A stretch of DNA of 64,000 bases from Sphingomonas sp. IC-11 (lineage in GTDB: Bacteria > Pseudomonadota > Alphaproteobacteria > Sphingomonadales > Sphingomonadaceae). This document shows, in pieces, positions 8,070 through 16,854 of this stretch. Numbering within the stretch: position 1 is the stretch's first letter; the number at the start of each line of letters is the position of its first letter. Made by a program: the position numbers and the translations under genes. The notes under the pieces are model-generated. The model was not told where the DNA came from. It did not search any database and was given only the letters and a program-made list of their open reading frames with translations. The stretch covers positions 124,001 through 188,000 of the forward strand of contig NZ_JAJNDU010000001.1 in the NCBI RefSeq assembly GCF_021043365.1, read 5' to 3'.

Positions 8070-9233
8070 TTGATCCTGCTTGCCATTGCCGCCGCCGCCG
8101 CCGCCGCCACGCCCGTTGCCACTGTTCGCGTCGCCTTTGATCGAAAGGGCGAAACCGCCGTCGCAACGACCGGGCTTGCTGACACGAACACGGGCCGTGC
8201 GGTAACGGCCGATGACCCGGTCCGCATCGCCTCCATTTCGAAGCTAGTGACCGCGATCGGCGTGCTTCGGCTGGTGGAGCAGGGGGTGCTCGATTTGGAT
8301 GCCGATGTATCCGCGCAACTCGGATGGCGCTTGCGCAACCCCGCCTATCCCGAAACGCCGATCACGCTCCGGCTGCTGCTGTCGCACCAGTCGAGCTTGA
8401 CCGACGCCAGCGGCTATTTGCTCACGCTTGATGATCGATTGCAGGACAAGATGGCTGATCCGAACGTGTGGGATCAGCAGCATTCGCCGAGCAGCTTCTT
8501 TCGTTACACCAATCTGAACTTCCCGGTGGTTGCCGCCGTCATGGAGAGCGCGACGGGCGAGCGGTTCGATCGGCTGATGCAGCGACTGGTTCTGCGGCCG
8601 CTCGGGCTGGATGCGTGTTTCAATTGGGCGACCTGCAGCCCGGCAGCAAAGTTGCGCGCGGTTGTCCTCTACGAGGGCGGCAAGCCTGTGCGCGACGAAC
8701 CGGCCTTCATTGCCGGCTGTCCTGTGACGCCCGCACGCGCCGGATCATGCGACCTTTCGCTCTGGCGCGCAGGCACCAATGGCGGCCAGTTTTCGCCCCA
8801 GGGCGGGCTGCGGATCTCGATGCGTGGGCTGGCAAAGATTGGCCGCCTTCTGCTCGGCGATGGCGCCGTCGACGGTGTGCGCCTGCTGTCGCCCGCTTCC
8901 ATGGCTGCATTGTCCCAGCCGGAGTGGACCTTCAACGGCAACAACGGTGTTCAGAACGAGGAAGCGGAAAGCGGCGTTCAGGCCGGTGGCTTCAACTGCC
9001 GCTATGGCCTTGCCGTCAGCTTCACGGCGACCCCACGGCCCGGGTGCCAGGATGATCCCGTGGGTGACAAGGTGTCCCGGCTCGGCCACGCCGGCTCGGC
9101 CTATGGCCTGCGGTCCGGCCTGTGGGTCGATCGGGCCGGTGGCACCGGTGTCGCCTATTTCGCCACCGATGTGACGGACGAACCGGGCGCGCATTCCGCG
9201 CTGAGCCGGACGGAGGAAGCATTGGCGCGATAA
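8070..9233 (+). CDS. Serine hydrolase of the beta-lactamase/PBP-like family
   Basis: A protein of about 387 residues with a short hydrophobic leader (ILLAIAAAAAAATPVAT), so probably exported. The class C beta-lactamase/DD-peptidase fold motifs are visible: SISK (SxxK nucleophile) in RIASISKLVTAIG, YTN in FRYTNLNFPVV (YxN), and HAGSAYG in the place of the KTG triad. The family includes esterases and D-aminopeptidases, so lactamase activity should not be assumed. The start is uncertain: TTG at 8070 has a good GGGGGAA Shine-Dalgarno sequence six bases upstream, whereas TTG 8007 would add residues with no leader character. Confidence 0.85.
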   Translation: MILLAIAAAAAAATPVATVRVAFDRKGETAVATTGLADTNTGRAVTADDPVRIASISKLVTAIGVLRLVEQGVLDLDADVSAQLGWRLRNPAYPETPITLRLLLSHQSSLTDASGYLLTLDDRLQDKMADPNVWDQQHSPSSFFRYTNLNFPVVAAVMESATGERFDRLMQRLVLRPLGLDACFNWATCSPAAKLRAVVLYEGGKPVRDEPAFIAGCPVTPARAGSCDLSLWRAGTNGGQFSPQGGLRISMRGLAKIGRLLLGDGAVDGVRLLSPASMAALSQPEWTFNGNNGVQNEEAESGVQAGGFNCRYGLAVSFTATPRPGCQDDPVGDKVSRLGHAGSAYGLRSGLWVDRAGGTGVAYFATDVTDEPGAHSALSRTEEALAR

Positions 9234-9269
9234 GGCGGCGCACGCGGCCGGCATCCGCCCCACGTCACT

Positions 9270-10376
9270 TCACATCAATGGCTTGTCGATCCGCCGCAGT
9301 GCACGTTCGAACAGCGAAATTGTATGCGCATGCAACTGGTCGCCGATCGGCTTGGGGGTCAACCCGGCGCACGCCCGCGCATGGCTCCCCTCGAGGATCG
9401 CGCCAAGTTTGAACGGGGCGAGCACCGTGTACCACCGCGCTTCCGCGGCGGTGCGCCCCGTCGCGGCGAGGTATCGATCGACAATGTCCGACAGCGTGGG
9501 AAAGCCGTCCCATGGTGTCACCGAAACCCGCTGATGCGCTTCGTCCGGATCGCGCCACGTCGCGGTGAGCCAACCTAGGTCGAGCAACGGATCGCCGCGG
9601 CTCGCCAGTTCCCAGTCCACAATGGCCGCCAGCGCCGGCGAGTCCGGCCGGTACATGACGTTGGACAGGTGGTAGTCGCCGTGGATCAGGCCGGGTTTCA
9701 TCGTGGTTGGGCGATTTGCCTCCAGCCAACTGCAGATCGCATCCACGTCCGGCAGCGCGTCATATCCCGTCCAGCCCTCGAACTTGGCATAGCTGTCCAG
9801 CTGCGCGCGCCAGCGCGGCACTTGCCGTTCGAGCCAACCGTCGAGCTTGCCGAGGTCGTCGAGGCCTGCCTCATGCGGGTCGATACGCGACAACGCCACC
9901 GCGCCATCGACGATTGCCTCGCCCATCTGCCGACGGACGTCCGCGCTGCCGGCATGGAGCGGCGGCAGGCCGACGGTGGCATTGAAGCCGTCGATCGGCT
10001 CCATCAGGTAGAATGCCGTGCCGAGTATGGCTGGATCGCCCTCGCCAGCGATGAAGCCGGGGTGGGGCACGTCCGATCCCGCAATTGCTGACAGCACCTT
10101 CATCTCGCGACGCATCACCTCGTCGCTCTCGGGGCGGGGCCGGCGAGGTGGCCGCCGCAGCACATAGGTGCGACCGGCGCGGTCGAATCGCAGCAGGATG
10201 TTCTGCGTGCCGCCGCCCAATGTCTCGGCACGGTCGATCGGCCCATCGCCCAGGCCCTTGCCGTCCATCCAGCGCGCGAGCGCTTCAAGGTCGATCAGTT
10301 CCGCCCAAGCCTCGCGGTCGTGCGCCAGCGTCGCCACGATCCCTCTCCCGCTTTTGTAAGTCGTTCGCTTTACCAT
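9270..10376 (-). CDS. Phosphotransferase family protein (APH-like kinase)
   Basis: A 368-residue protein with the aminoglycoside-phosphotransferase/choline-kinase fold. TLGGGTQNILLRF is the nucleotide loop, GLIHGDYHLSNVMY is the catalytic Brenner motif (HGDxxxxN), and IVDWELASRGDPLLDLGWL supplies the metal-binding Asp. The length and the PRRPRPESDEVMRRE segment resemble the ACAD10/11-type kinases, which act on hydroxyacyl-CoA intermediates; this is family knowledge, not proof of substrate. It is transcribed away from a TetR gene with 75 bases between, so that regulator probably controls it. The start at ATG 10376 is preferred; a longer start exists at 10472 but overlaps the regulator. Confidence 0.8.
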   Translation of the reverse strand: MVKRTTYKSGRGIVATLAHDREAWAELIDLEALARWMDGKGLGDGPIDRAETLGGGTQNILLRFDRAGRTYVLRRPPRRPRPESDEVMRREMKVLSAIAGSDVPHPGFIAGEGDPAILGTAFYLMEPIDGFNATVGLPPLHAGSADVRRQMGEAIVDGAVALSRIDPHEAGLDDLGKLDGWLERQVPRWRAQLDSYAKFEGWTGYDALPDVDAICSWLEANRPTTMKPGLIHGDYHLSNVMYRPDSPALAAIVDWELASRGDPLLDLGWLTATWRDPDEAHQRVSVTPWDGFPTLSDIVDRYLAATGRTAAEARWYTVLAPFKLGAILEGSHARACAGLTPKPIGDQLHAHTISLFERALRRIDKPLM

Positions 10377-10451
10377 AGGGTGCCCGCGACAAGCGTCAAT
10401 GTAAGCCGGGTGACTTGAACCGCACGGCGGCTTCGCCGATGCTCCGGCCGC

Positions 10452-11114
10452 ATGAACCTTGTGCGTCCCCAATCCGCCGGCCGTGGTGGCACCACCCGAA
10501 ACGAGCTAAAGCGCGCTGCGCGCCGGCTTTTTGCCGAGCGGGGCATTGCTGCCGTCGGCATGCGCGAGATCGTGGAAGCTGCCGGGCAGCGCAACGCCGC
10601 CGCCGTCCACTATTATTTCGGCAGCAAGGACGACCTGCTGCGCGAGCTGGTGGTCGAGGGCGCGGACCTTATCGACGATTCGCGTATGCGCATGTTGGAC
10701 GAGGCGGAAGCGCGGGGGGACCTCAGCCTTCGCGATGTCGTTCGTGCGCTGGTGGTGCCCAATGCCGAACTGAAGGGCGAGACTGGGGAGGGCGAAACCT
10801 ATTTCCGCTTCATGACCAGCATGCAGACCGAACGGCGCCAGATGTTCGACGAATGGGCGGGCGGCGAGCATTCCGAAGGTTACGTGCGCTGCCTCACGCA
10901 CTTCCACCGGTTGCTCGATCATCTCCCGCACGCATTGGTCAACCAACGGCTGCTGTTCGCCGGCCTGTCCCTGCGCACGCTTCTTGCCGGACGAGAGGCG
11001 GCTCGGGACGCAGGCGCCGGCGCGGATCACCCTTATTGGGGTGAGCCGGTCGCGCTGGACGGCATGATCGATGCGGTGGAGGCGATCCTTACCGGTCCCG
11101 CCACGCCAGACTGA
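10452..11114 (+). CDS. TetR/AcrR family transcriptional regulator
   Basis: A 220-residue regulator. The N-terminal DNA-binding domain covers about residues 14-60 with the typical TetR pattern RLFAERGIAAVGMREIVEAA, then VHYYFGSKDDLLRELV. The rest is a ligand-binding helical domain of unknown specificity. It faces the APH-like kinase gene across a 75-base gap, the usual layout for a TetR repressor and its target. Its last 26 bases overlap the 3' end of the convergent FemAB/GNAT-like gene. Confidence 0.9.
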   Translation: MNLVRPQSAGRGGTTRNELKRAARRLFAERGIAAVGMREIVEAAGQRNAAAVHYYFGSKDDLLRELVVEGADLIDDSRMRMLDEAEARGDLSLRDVVRALVVPNAELKGETGEGETYFRFMTSMQTERRQMFDEWAGGEHSEGYVRCLTHFHRLLDHLPHALVNQRLLFAGLSLRTLLAGREAARDAGAGADHPYWGEPVALDGMIDAVEAILTGPATPD

Positions 11115-12168
11115 TCACTGACGCCAGCGTCGCCGGCAAGCCGGGTCGCAGCAACAGCCAGTCCCGGATCGCCGGACCGGCCTCCGCCCCGATGGTACGC
11201 TTGTAGCCGCTGTCGCCGGCGCCCCAGTCGACCCGAGTGATGCCTCGCTCGATCGCAGCGGTCAGGTTGCGGTAATAAAGCAACTTGCCCGGCGAATGCT
11301 TCGCGAAGGCGGGGTCGTAGCTGTTGGCGATCGCATATTTCAGGTCGCCCGCATCGATGTCGAAGGAAAAGGCCGCCGGTCTTCCGTCCACCGTCAGCAT
11401 CGCTGCGCGGAACATGCGCGCCAAGACCGGATCGACGGCGGCTGCTCTCCAGAAGGCGCCGTGGCCTGCGCGGGTGAACTTCGCATCCCGCCCGTCCGTG
11501 CGGCTCGCGATCCAACTCGCCCATTCCACCGTTGCAAGATCGTCGAAGGCGGCGGGCCAGTCCGCGCCGGACAGGAACGACCATCCGAGGGCGCCGTGCT
11601 CCGCCAGATGTTTTTCGTGGAAGCGGTTCTTGCGCAGCGTCGAGTTGCGCGGCCAGGTGCCGGCCGCACGCGCTGCCGCCATGTCCAGCAGGAAGCTGGT
11701 CGCGACCGTTCGGCTCAGCACGGCCCAGCCGCGTGCGCGCGCCGCGTCGATCAACGGTGCGGCCGAGACATCGCCGTCGTAGACCGGGCCAATGCGCAGC
11801 GCGCGGACATTCTGGGCCAGCGCGGCAATCGCGGCGTTGATGGCCGGCTCCCCCGCAGAAATGGCCGTTGGAAAGCTGCGGAACGGCCAAAAACATCCAG
11901 GAACCGTCGCTAGCCCCCCCCTTGCGAGGCCGATGGAGCGCATCGGCAAGGCGAGCACAGGGCGGTCGCACTCGGTCACGATCAGCGTTCGTGCCCGCCC
12001 GCCGTAAAACTGCAACGCGGCCTCAAACCAGGCGCGACGCAGAAAAGCGTGGCTCGCCGCAGCTGCCTCCGCAATCTCATCGATAACGGCTGGAATCCCG
12101 TCCACCACCTGCGCACGGGCGCCGTTGCCGAGGCTATGTAGCGCGCGTGGTGACAAGTGCTTCGACAT
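11089..12168 (-). CDS. GNAT/FemAB-like acetyltransferase (CelD-type)
   Basis: A 359-residue protein with the layout of the GNAT_6/CelD-BcsL family: an N-terminal segment with HAFLRRAWFEAALQFY, a middle ARLRK-like stretch (TLRKNRFHEKHLAEHG), and a C-terminal fold ending KLLYYRNLTAAIERGITRVDWGAGDSGYKR. Such proteins attach acyl or aminoacyl groups in polysaccharide or cell-wall synthesis; the substrate here is unknown. No signal peptide or TM segment is present. It stands alone and converges on the TetR gene with a 26-base tail overlap. The DWGAGDxxYK signature makes the family call good. Confidence 0.8.
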   Translation of the reverse strand: MSKHLSPRALHSLGNGARAQVVDGIPAVIDEIAEAAAASHAFLRRAWFEAALQFYGGRARTLIVTECDRPVLALPMRSIGLARGGLATVPGCFWPFRSFPTAISAGEPAINAAIAALAQNVRALRIGPVYDGDVSAAPLIDAARARGWAVLSRTVATSFLLDMAAARAAGTWPRNSTLRKNRFHEKHLAEHGALGWSFLSGADWPAAFDDLATVEWASWIASRTDGRDAKFTRAGHGAFWRAAAVDPVLARMFRAAMLTVDGRPAAFSFDIDAGDLKYAIANSYDPAFAKHSPGKLLYYRNLTAAIERGITRVDWGAGDSGYKRTIGAEAGPAIRDWLLLRPGLPATLASVISLAWRDR

Positions 12169-12246
12169 GAGCGGCCCTTAATCCAAATCCCGTTACCAGC
12201 ATGTTGCAACTTGCTGGCTCGTCGCCGGCGCGCCACAACCCTTGAA

Positions 12247-12696
12247 ATGCCTTATTCGCCAGAGGTGCTGACGATCGCGCAGACGATCCAGCTATCGCTC
12301 AGCCCCGTTTTCATGCTTGCCGGCATTGGCGCGCTGCTGAACGTGCTTGCCGGAAGGTTGTCCCGCGTCATCGATCGCGCGCGCACCCTGGAAGCTATGC
12401 TGCCCCGCGCTTCAAGCAGTGACCACGATCGGCACCTGTGGGAGCTGCGACTCCTCGATCGTCGCATGACGATCATCAATCGGGCGCTGTTCCTGGCCGT
12501 GAGTTCTGCCGTTATGACCTGCGCCGTCGTCGCAACCTTGTTCGTCGCCGTGCTGGCCAGTCTGCATATCGGGCAGCTCGTGGCCATCGCATTCATCCTG
12601 GCGATGCTGCTGCTGATCGCCAGCCTTGCCTGTTTCATGATCGAGGTGAGCAAATCCATGGAGGCCAATCACGTCCGGGACGAACTGCTGGGCTGA
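12247..12696 (+). CDS. DUF2721 family membrane protein
   Basis: A 149-residue protein with one membrane segment near the N-terminus (SLSPVFMLAGIGALLNVLAG), a basic cytoplasmic helix (RLSRVIDRARTLE) and two hydrophobic segments at about 85-135. The RxxRVxDRARxLE element is characteristic of DUF2721 proteins. Function unknown. ATG at 12247 was chosen over an earlier in-frame start because the DUF starts here. The gap to the divergent GNAT-like gene contains a 6-bp dyad (12196-12217). Confidence 0.85.
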   Translation: MPYSPEVLTIAQTIQLSLSPVFMLAGIGALLNVLAGRLSRVIDRARTLEAMLPRASSSDHDRHLWELRLLDRRMTIINRALFLAVSSAVMTCAVVATLFVAVLASLHIGQLVAIAFILAMLLLIASLACFMIEVSKSMEANHVRDELLG

Positions 12697-12753
12697 AAAT
12701 CGCGGCCGTGCGTTTGCTGCCGATATGGCGAGAGAGATGGCGGGGGAGATGGG

Positions 12754-13923
12754 TTGGCGCGGTTTCTGAGGGTTGCCACGTCGGCGGTGTTGTTTCTGTT
12801 GGTTGCGGCGGGTCTCGCGATCGCGATCGTCCCCCGCTTTCTGGACCGCATTTATTATCGGGGGCCGACGAGCGCGCACTTCGATGGCGAACGCTTCTTC
12901 AATCCCGACGGGGAGGAAGACACCCTTCGCGTGCCCACCGGCGGCAGTCGATCGGGCTTCTTCTGGCGCTATCTGAGCGGAGGCGACGGTCGTCCGCCCT
13001 GGCCTGAAAAGGTGGCGGTGAGGTCAACGGTGCCGGCCCGCCGGGTCGACGGGGACCGCATGGTTGCGACCTGGATCGGGCACGCCACGGTGCTGGTTCA
13101 AACGCGGGGATTGAACATCCTGACGGATCCCGTCTGGTCCGATCGTGCGGGTCCGCTTGGCTTTGGTCCAAAGCGGGCGATGGCACCGGGCGTGCGCTTC
13201 GAAGACTTGCCCAAGATCGATCTCGTCCTCGTCAGCCACAATCACTATGATCACCTCGACAAGGCGAGCCTGAAGAGGCTGTGGGCGCGTGACCGCCCGT
13301 TGATCGTCACCAGTCTGGGGAACGACAGCGTGATCGGCCAAGCTGGCGTGCCCGCAACCGCGCTGGACTGGGGACAGCGGATTGCTGTCCGATCAGATGT
13401 GGACGTAATCGTTTCCCGCAATCATCATTGGGGAAGCCGGTGGTTCACTGATCGCAATCGCGCGCTTTGGTCTGCCTTCACGATCCGTTTGCCAGGCGGC
13501 AACCTTTTCTTCGCTGGCGATACGGGATTAGGCGACGGCAAGTGGCCGCGCGAAGCGGCGTCGCATGGGCCGGTCCGTCTGGCGCTGATCCCCGTTGGCG
13601 CGTTTCGCTTCACGCCGGGGCAGATGGGAACGGGAAGCCATATCGGCCCCCCTGACGCGGTTCGCGTCTTTCACCGCATGGCACCGTCGCGGGCGATCCC
13701 GATCCATTGGGGCACCTTCCGCCTCAGCTATGAGGGACGAGACACCCCGCCCCGAATGCTGTCATCGATCATGCGCTGTGCAGGCTATGATCCCGCGCAG
13801 TTCGCGCCGGCAGGCCCAGGGGCGCCGGTGGAGGTGCCGCTCGCAACGTCGGAAGCTCCCCGGGGCGATGAAGGCAGGATTGCAGGCTGCCTGCGCACGC
13901 CGGAGGTGACGGCGCTTCGCTGA
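12754..13923 (+). CDS. MBL-fold metallohydrolase, NAPE-PLD-like
   Basis: A 389-residue protein with one N-terminal membrane anchor (SAVLFLLVAAGLAIAIV). The catalytic domain begins near residue 105 with TWIGHATVLVQTRGLNILTD and the zinc motif SHNHYDHLD (HxHxDH), followed by WGQRIAV, RNHHWGSRW and FAGDTGLGDG. The pattern GHATxLVQ...TDPVWSDRAGP matches the N-acyl-phosphatidylethanolamine phospholipase-D-like/RomA branch. It is probably anchored in the inner membrane and hydrolyses a phosphodiester or lactone; the substrate is not known. The start is TTG at 12754 with a purine-rich GGGGGAG site upstream. Confidence 0.85.
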   Translation: MARFLRVATSAVLFLLVAAGLAIAIVPRFLDRIYYRGPTSAHFDGERFFNPDGEEDTLRVPTGGSRSGFFWRYLSGGDGRPPWPEKVAVRSTVPARRVDGDRMVATWIGHATVLVQTRGLNILTDPVWSDRAGPLGFGPKRAMAPGVRFEDLPKIDLVLVSHNHYDHLDKASLKRLWARDRPLIVTSLGNDSVIGQAGVPATALDWGQRIAVRSDVDVIVSRNHHWGSRWFTDRNRALWSAFTIRLPGGNLFFAGDTGLGDGKWPREAASHGPVRLALIPVGAFRFTPGQMGTGSHIGPPDAVRVFHRMAPSRAIPIHWGTFRLSYEGRDTPPRMLSSIMRCAGYDPAQFAPAGPGAPVEVPLATSEAPRGDEGRIAGCLRTPEVTALR

Positions 13924-13977
13924 CACCGGCATCCGGAACGGCTTCAAATCGCGGCACGTGCCTGCCACAGGACGCGA

Positions 13978-16446
13978 ATGATGGGTGCCAGCGACTTGCC
14001 GATCCACGCCGTTCTGCCGGACCTGCTCGCCGCGTTGCGCGATCGATCGTCCGCGGTGCTTGTAGCCCCACCGGGCGCCGGCAAGACGACGGCCGTCGCG
14101 CCAGCGTTGCTGGATCAGCCCTGGTGCACGGGTGAGATTTTGCTTCTGTCGCCCCGACGGCTCGCAGCACGCGCTGCCGCCGAAAGGATGGCCGCCCTCG
14201 CGGGCGAGCCAGTGGGGAAGACCTACGGCTATGCCACCCGGCTCGACACGAAGCGATCGGCCGAGACCCGCGTCATCGTTGTCACCGAAGGCATCTTTAC
14301 GGCCCGAATTCAGCGCGATCCGGAGCTTGCCGGCGTGTCCGCGGTTCTGTTCGACGAGGTCCACGAGCGCAGCCTGGACGGCGACTTCGGCTTGGCGCTG
14401 GCGATCGACGCCCAGGCGGGCTTGCGCGAGAATTTGCGGCTGATCGCCATGTCGGCCACCCTCGACGGGGCGCGTTTTGCCGCGCTGCTGGGGGACGCAC
14501 CGGTCATCGAAAGCGCGGGACGTAGCTGGCCGCTGTCGCTCGTTCATCTCGGGCGCAACGAGGATCGAATCGAGGACGCAGTGGCTTCGGCGGTCCGCCG
14601 GGCACTGCGCGAAGCGGAAGGTGGGATCCTCGCCTTTCTCCCCGGGGTGGCCGAGATTGAACGAACTGCTGAGCGCCTGGAGGGCATGCCGGGGATCACG
14701 CTTCACCGTTTGCACGGCAGCCTTGATCCCACGGCTCAGCGCGCCGCCATTCGCCCGGACTCAGAGGGGCGACGCAAGCTGGTGCTTGCCACTTCGATAG
14801 CGGAAACCAGCCTCACCCTCGACGGCATCCGGATCGTTGTCGACTCCGGCTTGGCACGCCGTCCCCGCTATGATCGCGCCGCCGGCATGACGCGGCTGGT
14901 GACCGAGCGCGCGAGCCAGGCTTCTGTCACGCAGCGCGCCGGCCGCGCGGCACGCCAAGGCCCTGGCGTGGCCTATCGCTTGTGGGAAGAGGCAGCCACG
15001 GCTGGATTGCCGCGGTTCGACCCGCCCGAGATCCTCGAAGCCGACCTTTCCTCGTTGGTGCTCGCCAGCGCGATCTGGGGCGTTGCCGATCCGCGGGATC
15101 TGTCCTGGATCGACCCGCCTCCGGATGCGGCACTGGCGGAAGCGCGCGCTCGATTACTGACGCTCGAAGCGATCGACCTTGATGGACGGCCGACGCAGCA
15201 CGGCCGATCCATCGCTGCCTTGCCGATGCCGCCTCGTCTCGCGCACATGCTGCTCCGCGCGGCGGAATTGGGCTTCGCCCGTGAGGCCGCCGACGTGGCG
15301 GTGCTGTTGGGAGAGCGCGGGCTGGGGGGCAACGATCCAGACCTCGAACTTCGCAGGCGTCGTTGGCGAAGCGACGCCACACCGAAGGCGAGAGCCGCGA
15401 AGCAACTGGCCGAGCGATGGAGCCGTGTCGCTCCCCGGCCTGCCGCGGATGCGTCGGACGCTCTCCCGTTGGCAGCTCGGGGCCTTGAGGTGGCAGTTGC
15501 GCTTGCCTTTCCCGACCGGATTGCGCGTCGGCGAGATGCATCGGGCGAGCGCTGGGCCTCGGTCGGCGGTCGCGGCTTCAAGCTCGACTCCGCTTCCTCA
15601 CTTGCGCGTGAGGAATGGCTCGCCGTCGCGGAGACTCAGGGGATGGCCGCCGGCGCTCGCATCCTTTCTGCCGTGCCGATCGATGAAGAAACGGTCGTTG
15701 CGCTTTTTGGCGACCGGATCGAAACGCGTCATCTCGCCGAATTCGATGCTGCGACGGGCGGCGTGCGTCCGATGCGGGAGCGCCGCCTTGGCGCAATCCG
15801 CCTCGCCAGCGCCCCCGATCCCGATGCATCAGCAGCAACCATCGAGGCGGCACTGGTGGATGGCGTGCGGCGGCATGGACTTTCATTGCTGCCCTGGAGC
15901 GAGGGCGCACGCGCCTTTCGACAGCGCGCCATCTATGCAGGATTGCCTTTCGACGACCAATCCCTGGAGGAGCGGCTGGACGAGTGGCTCCCCCCATTGT
16001 TGGCCGGCAAGCGGCGGCTCGATGCGGTGTCATCGGGGGCGCTGACCGATGCGCTCCGCAATCTGCTGTCATGGGAGGAGACGCAGCGGATCGAGCGCAT
16101 GGCGCCGGCCAATTTCACCAGTCCCGCTGGCAGCACCCACGCCATCGATTACGCGGCGGAGGGCGGCCCCAGGGTCGAGTTGCGTGTGCAGGCGCTATTC
16201 GGGCTTGGTGAGCATCCCACCATCGGCGCTGATCGGGTGCCCCTCGTCCTGTCGCTGACGTCACCCGCGGGGCGACCGATCCAGACTACCCGGGATCTTC
16301 CTGGCTTTTGGGCCGGCAGCTGGAGAGCGGTCGCCAAGGAGATGCGCGGCCGATATCCTCGGCACCCCTGGCCGGACGATCCAGCCGCTGCCTCGGCGAC
16401 GCTGCGAACGAAAAATGCCGATGCAAGAGCGCGCGGATCGCGATAA
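13978..16446 (+). CDS. hrpB: ATP-dependent RNA helicase HrpB
   Basis: An 822-residue DEAH/RHA-type helicase. Motif I (APPGAGKTT) is at about residues 30-38, motif II is DEVH in LFDEVHERSLDGDF, motif III is AMSATLDG, and motif VI is QRAGRAARQGPG. The C-terminal HrpB domain (PTSRAAR-like, ending LPGFWAGSWRAVAKEMRGRY) is complete. The family is widespread in proteobacteria; its RNA target is not settled. Two adjacent ATG codons (13978, 13981) are equally plausible starts after an AGGA site. The complex I subunit gene follows 10 bases later. Confidence 0.95.
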   Translation: MMGASDLPIHAVLPDLLAALRDRSSAVLVAPPGAGKTTAVAPALLDQPWCTGEILLLSPRRLAARAAAERMAALAGEPVGKTYGYATRLDTKRSAETRVIVVTEGIFTARIQRDPELAGVSAVLFDEVHERSLDGDFGLALAIDAQAGLRENLRLIAMSATLDGARFAALLGDAPVIESAGRSWPLSLVHLGRNEDRIEDAVASAVRRALREAEGGILAFLPGVAEIERTAERLEGMPGITLHRLHGSLDPTAQRAAIRPDSEGRRKLVLATSIAETSLTLDGIRIVVDSGLARRPRYDRAAGMTRLVTERASQASVTQRAGRAARQGPGVAYRLWEEAATAGLPRFDPPEILEADLSSLVLASAIWGVADPRDLSWIDPPPDAALAEARARLLTLEAIDLDGRPTQHGRSIAALPMPPRLAHMLLRAAELGFAREAADVAVLLGERGLGGNDPDLELRRRRWRSDATPKARAAKQLAERWSRVAPRPAADASDALPLAARGLEVAVALAFPDRIARRRDASGERWASVGGRGFKLDSASSLAREEWLAVAETQGMAAGARILSAVPIDEETVVALFGDRIETRHLAEFDAATGGVRPMRERRLGAIRLASAPDPDASAATIEAALVDGVRRHGLSLLPWSEGARAFRQRAIYAGLPFDDQSLEERLDEWLPPLLAGKRRLDAVSSGALTDALRNLLSWEETQRIERMAPANFTSPAGSTHAIDYAAEGGPRVELRVQALFGLGEHPTIGADRVPLVLSLTSPAGRPIQTTRDLPGFWAGSWRAVAKEMRGRYPRHPWPDDPAAASATLRTKNADARARGSR

Positions 16447-16456
16447 GGACGTGCTC

Positions 16457-16738
16457 ATGCCGACCGCCCGTATCTATCAGCGCCCGAAGAACGCCATGCA
16501 ATCGGGCAAGCACCGCACCGATCTCTGGCAGCTCGAATTTGAACCGCGCGAGGCGCAGCGCCCTGATCCGCTGACCGGATGGGCCGGAAGCGGAGACACG
16601 CAGGGGCAAGTCCGTCTTGGCTTTGCGACGCTTGAGGCGGCAAAGGAATATGCCGATCGCGAAGGCATTGCCTATGTCGTGGTCCCGGCGCCCGAGAAGA
16701 AGCTGAAGCTGCAGAGCTACGCCGACAACTTCCGCTGA
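16457..16738 (+). CDS. NDUFS4-like NADH-ubiquinone oxidoreductase accessory subunit
   Basis: A 93-residue protein beginning MPTARIYQRPKNAMQSGKHR and containing WQLEFEPREAQRPDPLTGWAGSGDT and LGFATLEAAKEYADREGIAY. These are the hallmarks of the ETC_C1_NDUFA4/NDUFS4 (18 kDa) family, an accessory subunit of respiratory complex I shared by mitochondria and alphaproteobacteria. It is encoded away from the nuo operon, which is normal. AAGGA is placed well before ATG 16457. Its only neighbour on the strand is hrpB. Confidence 0.93.
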   Translation: MPTARIYQRPKNAMQSGKHRTDLWQLEFEPREAQRPDPLTGWAGSGDTQGQVRLGFATLEAAKEYADREGIAYVVVPAPEKKLKLQSYADNFR

Positions 16739-16854
16739 CGCTGGACTGAAGTTTGGGGCAAAGCCTGCCTCGCTTCTTGGGGCAGGTCACTTGCCTGCCT
16801 GACGAGCCCGGCTGGCTTGATGGCGCAGGCGGCCCACCAGCCGGATGAGCGGTG

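Noticed and set aside
8070..9233. Calling the serine hydrolase a beta-lactamase resistance gene
   Set aside because: The SxxK and YxN motifs are shared with esterases and peptidases; nothing in the sequence or context shows lactam hydrolysis.
9270..10376. Calling the APH-like gene an aminoglycoside-resistance gene
   Set aside because: The fold is shared with many metabolic kinases, and its length and motifs fit the ACAD10/11-type group better.
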